Positions 25,553 to 36,615 of a stretch of 64,000 nt of DNA are shown piece after piece. The first letter of the stretch is position 1. Every line of letters begins with the position of its first letter. This stretch comes from Trichopria drosophilae (lineage: Eukaryota > Arthropoda > Insecta > Hymenoptera > Diapriidae): contig CM059586.1 of NCBI GenBank assembly GCA_030407085.1, positions 88,161,501 to 88,225,500 on the forward strand, read 5' to 3'. A program made the position numbers and the translations under genes. A model generated the notes under the pieces. That model worked only from the letters and a program-made list of their open reading frames with translations, made no database searches and was not told the DNA's origin.

Positions 25553-26490
25553 TAGGCGTAAAGTATGCTTTTACGCGCACTATCGCGGGCGTAAAGTTGA
25601 ATTTTGCACCCACTAGGCGTAAAGTGAAAAATCCGGAGAAATGTGCCTTTTCTTATGAATAAACAAATATATCCCTCTCACTTGGACAACCAAGACCATT
25701 ACTGTAAACAATAACTCATGTTTATATGAGAATCAATAGGAAATCCGGATGAAATTCCCGTAAAACAAAAAAAAAATAATGCAAGCAAACAACAGTGAAA
25801 ATGTCAACAATGCAACCGTTAATAATAACGACACATCGAAAACATTACGTTCAATCTTCATTTCAATGATTGAATTAATTAGTTAATAATATAAAAAAAT
25901 ACAATGTATTTGTAATACAATAAGAAATTATTATGTAATCTAGTTCAAATTTAGTATTATAGATTAAATTCTATTCTAGTTTAAACATTTTTTTCTATTT
26001 TAATCTAAAATTTTGTTGTCAATAAACATAATAATAACGTTTAAAATTCAATTAAAATCACGAGTTGAAATTTACTTATTAAAGCTTACAAAATTACAAG
26101 TTTACACGCTACAGCATCAATTAAAATCAAGAATCACTATTTATGTATAATTTAATGTCAATATATATTTCTATTAATAAACAATATAATTAATAAATAT
26201 TTTTCTACTACTTTGTTCCAAAACAAAATACACTTTTAAGCGTGTATATTCAAGTATCTGGGGGGGGGGGGGCTTCGTACATGTGACGAAAAATAATGTT
26301 CGCACGTGGGGCGTAAAGTCGCACTTTACGCCCACCGTATGAAAATAACTATTTCGTCGTAGTAGGCGTAAAGTTTGTGCGCCTTTTCAAGTGCATAGAG
26401 TATGACAGGGCAGCCGATCAGCACAAATGCGTAAAGTCCTACTTTGTGCATGGAAAAATGTGCATAAAGTCAAACTTTACGCATACTATA
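25553..26490. repeat. cluster of GCGTAAAGT / ACTTTACGC words
   Basis: At least eight copies of GCGTAAAGT or its reverse complement lie in two clusters (25555-25630 and 26305-26480), some as near-perfect short hairpins such as GCGTAAAGTCGCACTTTACG. AGTAGGCGTAAAGT occurs at both ends in the same orientation. Between them is AT-rich DNA and a 12-G run (26260-26271). It probably marks the ends of a degenerate repeat about 0.9 kb long; type unknown. Confidence 0.45.
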
Positions 26491-27014
26491 TAAAAAAAAT
26501 AGTATATGATACTAGTGCGGATTAGTGATAATTGATTACCTTCGAAATTTAAAGAACTGGCCTTCGGGCCGTGCTTGCAATCTCACACTCGTGCAGTTAT
26601 CACAATCTTACCGCACATATATTATAATGTACTAATAGAACACGATTCAGAAAACGTATAGTGCACCATAGAAATTATATTTATTAAGAAAAAAGTAGCT
26701 AAATACCTAAATACTTACGTTATAGAAATGTCGAGGGCATATCATTCCATTCAAAACTTCCGTCAAAAGTTAAAAAAGTAAGAAATATTGCGAATCCCGT
26801 GTAAAAAGAGGTCCTAAATTTAACTTTGTATGGTGCAAAAACTAAAAAATAATTGAAGCGTATCGAAGAAAAAGGGGGAAAAAAGAAAATAGCTGCAACG
26901 GTGAATGTGCAAAAATGATATTGCAATTGGCAGTCATAATAATAACAGTGACAGTTCAATTGATAATATTTATATGTCATTTGATTGATCGAGTGACCAC
27001 TTCGTAATTTTCGG
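26491..27014. other. AT-rich spacer
   Basis: No gene, hairpin or bounded repeat was recognised between the GCGTAAAGT cluster and the minisatellite. Confidence 0.4.
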
Positions 27015-27470
27015 TGTCTAGGTTGACGTCTCCGTACTTTTCGGTGTCCAGATGGATCTATAGTTTGGTCATTCTGGATAGCGAAAACTACGGCAAGGTC
27101 GATCTAGACGTTGAAAACTATGGAGTGGTTCAAATAGACATTCAAAAGTACGGCGAGGTCGACCTGGATACCCAAAACTACGGAGAGATCACCCGAGACA
27201 TCGAAAACTATGGAGAGGTCAACCTTGATGCCTAAAACTACGAAGCGGTCACTCGATACATGGAAAACTACGGAGAGGTCAACGTATACGTTGAAAATCA
27301 TGGCACAGTTCACCTGGGCACCGAAAACTATGTCGACGTAGTTGTTGAAAACTATGAGAAGGTTCACCTACTAGATGTCTAAAACTACAAAGAGGTTGGC
27401 ATGTCGGAAAGTATGGAGAGGGCGACCTGGACTAAAAGCTGCGGTGAGATCAACCTGGATACCGGAAATA
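27015..27470. repeat. 30-bp minisatellite, about 15 units
   Basis: Diverged tandem units of 30 bp carry GAAAACTACGGAGAGGTC followed by a variable GACxTGGATAC half. Because 30 is divisible by three, both strands stay open for stretches: the + strand reads a decapeptide like VDLDTQNYGE, the - strand hydrophobic VDLSVVF-like words. No start context, splice site or flanking coding sequence supports translation, so I call it a non-coding minisatellite. Confidence 0.7.
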
Positions 27471-27479
27471 TATCTGTTT

Positions 27480-28960
27480 CGGATTCCTTTGAATTAGATA
27501 CTCACCTTACTTTCAAATACATTTAGCTAAAGTCGCATTACACACAAAAATTAATGGAGAATTTCAATTTTAGATACATTAGGAAATCGTTTGAGAGTGT
27601 ATGAAAAGCAAATGTATGGAAATGTCAGTGGATGGTTTGAGATAAGATCCGTACAATCGGATATCGGATTATTTTGGACAAGTTCGGATCGATTCTTTAT
27701 TGATATCGTAGGGGCGGAACTGCACATAATGAATTCAGATCGAATTCCGGATGAAAGTGACTAGACGTTCAAAATATCAAACCTGTTTAGCAGGGATGCT
27801 ACACCGAAGAAAGTAATACGCAAGAATCCAGAAAAATATCCGGATTTATTCATAGGACCTGTCTAGGTTATACCCGAGTTTCTAGTAACACTCCTGATTC
27901 TATTCGAAATTTGAACAGATGATCCTACCGGACCCAGAAAATGATTCTAAAAACTACGTAGGGCCAGGGTTGTTTCCAGACAAAATTTCTATCTTGACGG
28001 AATTGGATTTAAATGGATTAAACATCATATAAAGGAACGCATCCCAACGCTAATAAGTAAAAAACATTTTCATTTTTGTAAAAAACTGCGTCCGAGGAGG
28101 ATGTCGAGTTCCTAAATTTCCCAGCAGGTGGATATCACTGAAGGTCCGTCGAAACTTATTCAGGCGCACGGATGCCACAGAAACTGCCTTTGAGGTATCA
28201 AGAGAGCTCAAAAATGTAGCGCGTCAATAGGTTTACAAAATAAACAATAGCCTTCTATTACAATAACTACCTCGCCTAGATATTCTTCGGTCATTCTTAG
28301 AAATGACGTATCTACACATTTTCCTTCTTTCCTTTTTGCTTTGTTCCATTGATTCGATCGATTTCCCTTTCACCCTTCTCTTGCATTGTTGTTACTTTTC
28401 ATTTTCCTTTTATCGTTTACCGTTCCTATACAAGGTGTTTTCCCCATTTGATTTCATTCAATCTCCAACTGCTATTCTGGATAGTAATCCCCGGTCAGTT
28501 GATTCAGACTCTCCGCAGATATTTTGGCAAAAAACATTACAGAAATCAGGTAAGAAGTAGGAAATTTCTCTTTCAGTCATTTTTAAATAGTGTAATTTAT
28601 ATTGAATTATATTGTTGTAAGTGCTTTGCCTAAGCCTTCGATGTTTGGCTTCGCCATGTTACGAATGGTACAGGAGGGGAGCAACTTGCCGACGGAAATA
28701 AGGAAAACTTAAAATTTAAGGGAGATTGTTGTATAAATATATACAATAAGCAAAGAAATAAGCAGAGACTCGGATGCCCTGAGCGAGCGTCAGCGAGTGA
28801 AGATATAAAGCTCATTATGTATTGCATAAGTAATATTCTAAATAAGTTGCAAATAAATATTTTCGAGTAAATGTTCAATATAAAATATATTGTAAAAACA
28901 AAAACATCGCACTACCTTCCACTGCGACGATTCAATTGCCGGTAAACCTTCGGACGCACC
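27480..28960. other. spacer without recognised features
   Basis: Mixed-composition sequence. The 27.5-28.2 kb part is less AT-rich and looks like diverged unique DNA. The short overlapping ORFs at 28.3-28.6 kb lack motifs. Nothing else was seen. Confidence 0.35.
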
Positions 28961-28964
28961 TCTT

Positions 28965-29960
28965 CGAAATCGAAAAATCGACAAGGTGCATTTTATGTAT
29001 TTTGGCCTCCTGACAACGAATATCATATCAAAATAGCGCTAGGTCGTATCTTGGCCGCTGTTTCAAAAACAGCCAAAAAACGCGTTTTTTTTTTTAGTTT
29101 TTTGCATATATCATAAAAAGTACGAACCTTGCGAAAAAATGTAGAGCATGAAATTCTGTACAAAAAATGTTGAATACATTTGTGTCCTTATCGCAACAGG
29201 AAGCCCGAAAAATAGTGATGAAAGTGAATAATTATTCGTCTGGGTGTCTTATGTTTGTAGTAAAGAGGGGGTCTGGGAGGCGGTGTCTAGTCTAACCTCC
29301 AACCATTCAGATAGCACATGGGTTTAATTATCATTCATATCTCTGTGGTTGGAGGTTAGGTTAGTATAAAAAGGGGGGTCTGGGTGGGAGCCCCCCAGCA
29401 CGCAAGCATCCCTAAATCCACGTATTGTTTGAGGCAAAGGTCATTTGACCAAAGGAAAGAATCAACTGCAAATGGCAATGGTAATGCGTGGTCCTAGGGA
29501 TGCTTGCGTGCTGGGGGGGGGGGGGCTCCGCCCCCAGACCCCCTGTTCAAACTGACCTAACCTCCAACCACAGAGGTATGACTGATAATTAGACCCATGT
29601 GCTATCTGAATGGTTGGAGGTTAGTTTTAATCCATTAGGAAATTATTTCTACCTAGTACCAGGTAGAAACCCATCATGTCAAGGTTCATCCCTAATTTAC
29701 GGGCTTGCTGTTGCAATTAAGAACAAAATGTATATAACCTTTTTTATCGACAATTTTGTGCTGTACAACTTTTGTTAGAAATATAGAAATATTTTTTGGT
29801 CCGATGCGTATTTTTCGACATAAATGCAAAAAACACGTTTTTTTTTGCTACTTTTTCAAGATAGCGGCTTTATTACACCCGACCGCCAATTTTTATTGCG
29901 ATATTCGTTATCAGGAGGCCAAAATACATCGAAAACATGTGACCGATTTTTTTATTTCAA
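28965..29960. mobile_element. two-level foldback element
   Basis: Outer inverted arms (about 28985-29215 and 29695-29940) share TTTGGCCTCCTGA, ACGAATATC, a GCAAAAAAC/T-run block and a CGGGCTTCCTGTTGC-like word. Inside them is a second, better preserved palindrome (about 29275-29635) with CTAACCTCCAACCA at four positions and GCACGCAAGCATCCCTA in both arms, next to G/C runs (29394 and 29512-29525). The inner palindrome is much richer in GC and less diverged than the outer arms, suggesting a younger element in the loop of an older one. Ends are approximate. Confidence 0.6.
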
Positions 29961-31006
29961 ACAGGTGTGTCATTCTAAGGTTAACCCAATAATTGCCTTG
30001 ATTTATGTATACAAGCTAAGTAAAAACAAAAGAGAACAAAAAAGTGTAAAAAACGCGTGGGGATCGAACAGTTCACGAATAAATAAAATTTCACACATAT
30101 AACCAATGATTTATTCTGAGTTTTATTTCATCAATTCCAAAAATTAACTCGGAATGTGTCAATCTACAAGGTGTCCAGGAACTGACCAGCAATATTTCAT
30201 GATGAGAGTCCTTAATATTTCAAACAAAATAGTCCTGAATCAAAATTGGCTGATGCTCAGAATTTGAATGACGAGACAAGTTTAGAAAAAAATTTATTTT
30301 TGCAATAACTCGGCCCTCTTGTAAGTTATTTAAATGAGTAAGGGCTCATTCCAAGCTCCTTTTTAGCCATACAATTCATCCTTAACATTTGATCCGCGAT
30401 GAATATTTCTGAAGTTATGGCCTCAAAGATGGTAAAAAAGGCCAATTTTTGCAGTTTTCGCATTCGTTAAATAGTTAATGAAATGTCACCCTGCTATTTT
30501 GCTATTTAGCGAAGTGAGTTATATGCGAAAACCGCAAAAAATTGGCCTTTTTACAATTTTTTAGTCGTGATCGACTCATTTCTAACTCATGGGAACATGA
30601 TGAGCTTGCACCTTCTTCGCTTGTTTCTGACGTGCAAAGATGCGGCTCGTGCATATTCCCAGGTCGGGACTTGCGAATGAGCTTTATTCATGAAGGGTGA
30701 AGTGAAGAGCAATACAAGACGAAGTGGCGAACCTCCATTTTCGATTTTTTAAATTTATCCAGAAATAAAATACAAACAATTGTTTTTATAGTTTAAAGTA
30801 TAATTTTTTATTGAAATGCAATGGAACAATAAATGAAAATCATAATAGAAAGATTAACATTTAATAATATTCGTAATCAGGAGGAAAATATACTTATAAA
30901 AAAATACTTTTTATTTTGTTTTGAATATGTAGATTTTCCAAATATTTTAATATTTTTCCCAATATTGTTACAACATCTTTTTGATTTTTGGTTATTTCTT
31001 CTTTCA
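29961..31006. other. AT-rich spacer with one hairpin
   Basis: A small inverted repeat lies at about 30430-30565 (AAAAGGCCAATTTTTGCAG matched by GCAAAAAATTGGCCTTTTT). No gene was recognised. Confidence 0.4.
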
Positions 31007-31392
31007 TATATGGGCAGGGCCGGTTCTAGGGTCCCTGGCGCCCTCAGCGGAAATTCTGGTGGCGCCCTTTCCTTAATTAGACAAGCCTAAATACCATAGG
31101 AACTACAAATTCCAATAAGGTTCGTAAAGTTTAGGAATTAGACCGATCAATTTAAAATTAATCTTCGAATATTGTATTGGGGCAGTGAATAGACTATTAA
31201 TTCTAGGTCAAATTATTCTTCTTTCTTTGTAGATTTACAATTGTACACAAAAAAACAAAGTATTACACGAAATATAATGAAATTATAAAAACTTTAGACA
31301 AGTTTTTACAGTGTAAAATTTCATAATATCAACGCGATTGCAGAATAAAAATAAATGATTTATTGTTTAACAATTTAATAACAAGAATTTAT

Positions 31393-34300
31393 TTATATGA
31401 AATTGGCTCGTCTAACTTTCTTATTAGCAAAGTCTTTTATTAATTCAGAAAAATCTAGTTTTTGAGCAACCGCATTTTCGATGGATAACGTTCCAAAGCT
31501 TGTCAGCCTCTTTTGCGTCATTGTAGATCTTAAATATGTTTTTATTAATTTTAATTTAGAAAAACTTCTTTCTCCACTTGCTACAGAAACTGGTATCGTA
31601 AGTAAAATGCGATATGCAACCCATACATTTGGATACAAATCATACAACTTGTACTGATTTATAAAAATATTACGGATACAACAAAGCTGAAATCCTTCAA
31701 CTGTTCCGACAATGTAATGGCCTCATGTGCAATTCCCGGATCACTAGTCTCATATTCGCTAGCTACCCTACTGGAAGTAAACGGATTCAATCGGATAGAA
31801 AATAACGGATTCAAACGGATAGAAAATTTGTATCCGTTTGAATGCCCACTTTGCATTCTTTTCAATCGGTTGTTGTCCGTCAAAACTGAATACGTTCTGG
31901 ATCCGTGGAATGGAAAATTGATCCGCCTCAATCCGTTCTAATATGAGCCTGTCGAATCCATGTCTATCCGTATCTAGCCGTGATATGGCACCGAGTGTGC
32001 ACCTGTTTTTATCCGTTTCTATTTGCATAAATACTTTCATCCGTCTCAATCCTTAAAAACTGAGTCAATATTTATCCGCATATATCCGCCAGCGTATACG
32101 AAAATTAAATCCGCTTCTATTCGTGTGTATACTTGTATCCTTTTTTATCCGTAAAAATGTATAAATATTTATCCGCATATATCCGCCTGCGTATACGAAA
32201 ATTCTATCAGCTTCTATTCGTTTGTATACTTTGATATTATCGTTTGTATAGTTTGAAATAAATCAATTATTTATTTTAATATTGTAGATTAAAATTATGC
32301 ATCCAAAAAAAAATTATGACCGAAATAACATCTTTATGAGCTTTAACTATTTTATCATACGTAACTATATAAACGTTACGCGAGTCATTCATTCACTTAC
32401 ACTCATTTTACACATGAATATTCGAATCACATAAATTAAAGAAACCGCAATATGAATTTTAAGTCATGATGGATACCGCACTTCCATCTAATGAACGAAC
32501 TAGAATTCACTTCAACACATTGCTTCTCTCAAAGTCTTTTGGGTTCTCTCACGTATTTTGTTCAATAAATACCTCAGATTCGAATTACTTCCCTATTTGT
32601 TTATCTTGGATTTTTTGGCGTTGTCAGATTGATACGCTGCCTGGTTGAATCCGTCTTGATCCTATGGTATAATTCCGCGAGGAAGTCGTTTGTTCCTACT
32701 TGTCCTGGTGCCAGAAGGGAAGTGTCGAAAATTTATCCATTGTCTTTAACCTTCAGTGTCACTTACACACACATCTATTATTTAAATTTAAAATATATAA
32801 CCTTTCTCCAACCGCAACCTCGAATATCCAAAACAAACACACATCCGCACACAATCACACATACATCTTGCAGAAATTCAAAATAAGATATGATTGTTAC
32901 AAGTTTGTAATACAAAGCACGAACTATTTAAAAATTATGCATTTGAATATTTATTACCAGGATATACATCTTTGTATTAATTTAATGTAAGAATATTGTA
33001 AGATAGTCGTTAGGGTTGTTCAAGTATTGCGATTTTTCGAAATTGCCCTCCCTCCCCTTTCGTCATGTACATGGAAATATGCTCAAGTGGCTTGATTTTT
33101 CCGAATCACCGAGTTGCACGGATACCTACCGATGGAGACGCGGATTGAAACCGACGGATCGAAACGTATAGGCTCGGAAACGTATCGAAACGGATTGAAA
33201 ACGATATGTGCGGACAGACAGTCGGATAGAAATCCGCGGATTAAAGCGGATTAGAAATGTAATTTGCGAATCGCGAATATGCGCGGATAGGAAACTATTG
33301 GAACGGACTCGTGTGCGATCCGCGGCAGACGTCGGGAATAAATTAATGTTGGACGCGGATACGGACGGATTAGTCACGGATAGCCTTCGGATACAAGAGG
33401 TTAAAAATGTATTGAAACGTTATCAAACGTATATAAACGGATAGCCGAAGTATTAATACGGATAAGGTTTGAATCCGTTTACTTCCAGTAGAGTAAAGTG
33501 ATTAAAGCTTCACAAACTTTGGTGATTTGATATCGAATTGGCTTGATGCTATTTATTCTCGCCTCCCAGCGTGTATCACACATTCTTTTTAAGGTATATG
33601 TTTCTAGATGATCAGTTAAAACCTTCCACCGATTCACTGAGGCCGAGAACAGTGTAAATAGTCGTTGAAGAACACCAAACAAGGTTGTTGACTTGACTGA
33701 GGATTTTGCGGCATCAGACAAAATAAGATTGAGACTGTGGCAGCCACAGGGAACATATAAAGCCAGAGAGTTTTGATCCAAAATTCTTTTTTGCACACCT
33801 ACATTCTTTCCCTTCATATTCGCCCCATTATCGTATCCCTGACCTCTGCAATTATTCAAGTGAAGTTCATGTTTATTTAAAATGTTAATAATGGCTTCCG
33901 TAAGACCTTTGCCAGTGGAGTCGTTGACGACAAAAAATTCTAAAAAATGTTCTTTTATTTGTACAGAATCATCTGATGAGTCAACGAATCGAATTGTTAG
34001 AGAAAGTTGTTCTTGGTGCGAAATGTCTGGAGTACAATCAGCTATGATTGCATAATACTTCGCTTTTATAGCTCTGCATACAATTTGAGAGGTCACTTTT
34101 TCAGCCATTAAATTTATCAATTCATTTTGGATTATATTTCCACAATAATGAATCGAAGTGTTACCTCTTATTGCAAGGACTATATGCTCTTCCATTACAG
34201 GGTCAAACTTAGCCAATAATTGTACTAATCCTAGAAATTTTCCATTGTTGGGTTCATAAAGTTTATCTGAGGTACCTCGAAAAGCCATATTATTTTCCGC

Positions 34301-34620
34301 AAGGTATAAAGTAATATTCAGCAATCTGAGAAGAACATTTTGCCATCGCAAATTCTATTTATGAATTAATTGCATTTCTTCGTCATTTATCGTTTTTCCT
34401 TTTTCTATACGCATTATAGTCTCCATCCACTGTTTGTAATGTTTCATGTGGGATGCGCCGTTTTCGTGAATGTTTAATGTCTTCAATATATTTTTCCAAT
34501 CATTATATCCGTTTAAGACTAAATTGGATGTTGATGTTTGATCGAAAAGTCGACAGCAAAAACAAAATACTTTATCTTTAGATATTGGGTACGATTCGAT
34601 TCAAATCGAACGCAAGCTAA
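31393..34620 (-). pseudogene. hAT-family transposase, broken
   Basis: Reading 34620 downwards: a TTF-type zinc-finger segment (SYPISKDKVFCFCCRLFDQT) and SHMKHYKQWMETI, then an in-frame TAG near 34358. The 290-codon frame 34351-33479 follows, with IADCTPDISHQEQLSLTIRF, GYDNGANMKGK and PCGCHSLNLILSDAA (the RNase-H-like core of hAT transposases). This frame stops in the inserted TA element (31771-33488). Beyond it come ETSDPGIAHEAITLSEQLKD and, from 31647 to 31393, the C-terminal dimerisation block with VSVASGERSFSKLKLIKTYL. Residues between KDFSFVVSVIF and the YPNVWVAYR segment look deleted. The N-terminus before the zinc finger is lost or truncated by the MITE at 34624. Confidence 0.85.
31771..33488. 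mobile_element. 1.7 kb TA-flanked element with inverted CGGAT arrays
   Basis: The termini CTGGAAGTAAACGGATTCAA are perfect inverted repeats flanked by TA (31769-31770 and 33489-33490), inserted in the hAT transposase gene. Apart from the first bases, the left 400 bp is dense in ATCCG words and the right 370 bp in CGGAT words, so the motifs face each other. Two direct copies of TTATCCGCATATATCCGCC lie at 32069 and 32167. The middle (32.2-33.1 kb) is AT-rich with no transposase ORF. Removing it lets the hAT reading continue at nearly the same point. Superfamily unresolved; TA suggests Tc1/mariner-like mobilisation. Confidence 0.75.
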
Positions 34621-34623
34621 GTA

Positions 34624-34907
34624 CAGTGGTCCTTCCCTTATTCTAATTTCCCTTATTCTACTGTCTTCCTGTATTCTAATTTTGTCCCTTCTCCTATTCT
34701 AATATTTCCCCTCACGCGTTCTCCCCACTGACATCTGTTGACGTGTGGATTTTCTAAATACAAATAACGGCGCATGTGCAACAAAAGAAAAAGAGACAAA
34801 AGGGAGACCGCAAATCGAAGTAGTGGGGGAGAGGGGAAAATTAGAATAAGGGAAGAATGCCGCCATCTTGGCTGACTGGACAAATTAGAATAAGGGAAGG
34901 ACTACTG
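34624..34907. mobile_element. pogo-type MITE inside the hAT element
   Basis: The left end is CAGTGGTCCTTCCCTTATTC and the right-end reverse complement CAGTAGTCCTTCCCTTATTC, with TA on both sides; 284 bp. The left part carries four TATTCTA(AT) words about 15-21 bp apart, the right part only one. It sits just upstream of the surviving zinc-finger codons of the transposase. A relative is at 38090-38399. Confidence 0.8.
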
Positions 34908-35137
34908 TAACAGGACACGAGATCGAAGACGCCATTTTCGAAATCGACATGCGCGCGAATCAATCATCGATGTTAACTATACTGAGCTTCTACATTTTTC
35001 TGCACATGACACCTCCAATTTTTCCCGTCCTTATGTCGCTCATTCATTTTTCATACTTCATCAGGTGGCGCCCCTAAATCCCTAGCGCCCTCAGCTGGGG
35101 CTCAGTTCCCCCCCCCCTTAGAACCGGTACTGTATAT

Positions 35138-36262
35138 GGGTTATTCCATGTGAAATTTACAATCCACTATTTTTTTTCAATGGAATATTTTTTTTGCTTT
35201 TGACAAAAAATTAAATTTACCTACATGTTTTTTTATTTGAATATGATATTCAATATTTTCGAGATATGATTTTGCAAAGTTTTTAAGAAAAGAAAAAAGC
35301 AACTTTTGGAAATGCTTGTAACTCGAAAAGTATTATAAGGAATAAAAGTTTCCTTTATGCCGAAACTGAAAAAAATGGTAGATTGTTTTTTAATCCATAA
35401 GTTTGATAATTTTTATGAACAAATTAGATTATATCAGATTCGGTATGTTTTTCTGTTATTTTGCACTGAAAATACGTATTCAAGTACGCAGAATATACTG
35501 TAAAAATTTAAAAATGGACCGTTCATAACTTGTCAAGATATAAATAATTGTTTATAGTCAGCCGTGCGCGCATGTACTACAGTAAAACCCCTCTTACTTG
35601 AACACTCGCTTTCTTGAACACCCCGTCTATTTGAACAAAATAACCTCGTTTATTTGAACGATTTCTACTTCCCCTTACCCCCACTATAGTATACTCGCTC
35701 TTACGCGAATACAAATTCCAATGCGCGTACGCTACTCACGTCGGACGGGTATATTGCGCGAGGAGTGGGGACAACTGTAAGCGTTCAAATAAACGGGGTC
35801 GGAGGGGAAATGCTGGCTCGACCCTGTTCAAGTAAGAGGGGTTTTACTGTATACGCCAAATTTGATATTCCTCTTTTACAAAATTATAAGGTATCACATT
35901 TTATAATATAAATCATGATTGTGCATAAAACGTGCACTCGGAATACACGAGTACACGCGTGAATTATTTATATCTCGACAAGTTATGAACGGTCCATTCT
36001 GAAATTTTTAGAGTATCTTCTACGGACTTGAATACGTATTTTCAGTGCAAAATAGTAACAAAAAAACGAATCTAATATAAACCAATCTGTTTATAAAAAT
36101 TATCAAACTTATGGATTCAAATACAATACAAAATTTTTTTGTAGTTTCGAAAAAAGGTTAAATCAGGAAACTTTTATTCCTTATAACATTTTTCTATCTT
36201 ATAATATTTAAAAAAAAAAATATTCCATTGAAAATAAATTTGGATTGCACATGGAATGACCC
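35138..36262. mobile_element. foldback element with hAT at its edge and a MITE in its loop
   Basis: The arms match over most of their length: GGGTTATTCCATGTGAAATT versus GGGTCATTCCATGTGCAATC, then the ATTCAAGT-type and GGACCGTTCATAACTTGTC words (35519 and, inverted, 35976). The loop holds a pogo-type MITE. The first bases ATGGG overlap the hAT duplication, showing that hAT landed exactly on this element's left terminus. There are no ORFs. Its own target duplication could not be determined. Confidence 0.75.
35580..35849. mobile_element. pogo/Tigger-type MITE, second TTGAAC copy
   Basis: 270 bp, nearly identical to 3719-3981, with termini CAGTAAAACCCCTCTTACTT in both ends and flanking TA. The left end has the same TTGAAC iterons. 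Its low divergence from the other copy suggests recent mobility. Confidence 0.85.
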
Positions 36263-36369
36263 ACATTTTCTTCGTTAGCGATTTTGATCATACACACGAT
36301 ACCTACGTACAGTCGTCTCAGTCTCCGTCACATCATTGTATGATACGATAATTATCATATCATATGATT

Positions 36370-36615
36370 TATTATTACAATCAAAATTTTTTTTCAATGG
36401 AATATTTTTTGTCTTGCTTTTGAAAAAAAATAAATAAAATATACAGTAGAACTCACGATAGCGGACGAAGTCGGTTTCGAGCCGAACACATTTACTGTAC
36501 GTGTTTTTTTTTATTTGAATATGATATCCAATATTTTCGAGATATGCTATTTCAAAGTTTTAAAAAAAAGAAAAAAGCAACTTTTGGAAATGCCTGTAAC
36601 TTGAAAAGTATCCAT
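36370..36615. repeat. partial copy of the foldback arm with a 54-bp TA-flanked insert
   Basis: TTTTTTTCAATGGAATATTT and CAACTTTTGGAAATGC reproduce the left arm of the 35138-36262 element (35165-35325). The copy is interrupted at 36444-36497 by 54 bp starting CAGTAGAACTCACGATAG and ending CATTTACTG, flanked by TA. This looks like a minimal, heavily internally deleted pogo-type element. Confidence 0.6.

Larger units (their letters stand above)
31015..35132 (-). mobile_element. hAT transposon with intact 8-bp target duplications
   Basis: The left terminus is CAGGGCCGGTTCTAGG and the right-end reverse complement CAGTACCGGTTCTAAGG. Both are flanked by the identical octamer TATATGGG (31007-31014 and 35133-35140), the duplication length of hAT elements. 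Subterminal GGCGCCC...CCTAGCGCCCTCAG words repeat at both ends. The element encodes a - strand transposase of the ZMYM1-like/TTF zinc-finger type, interrupted by a 1.7 kb element and a pogo-type MITE, and carrying a nonsense codon. It is dead but structurally complete, so relatively young compared with the LINEs here. Confidence 0.9.

Noticed and set aside
27104..27367. 87-codon - ORF of hydrophobic repeats
   Set aside because: Other strand of the 30-bp minisatellite.
27015..27470. CRISPR-like array
   Set aside because: Units are contiguous 30-bp diverged tandem repeats without unique spacers, in a eukaryotic genome.
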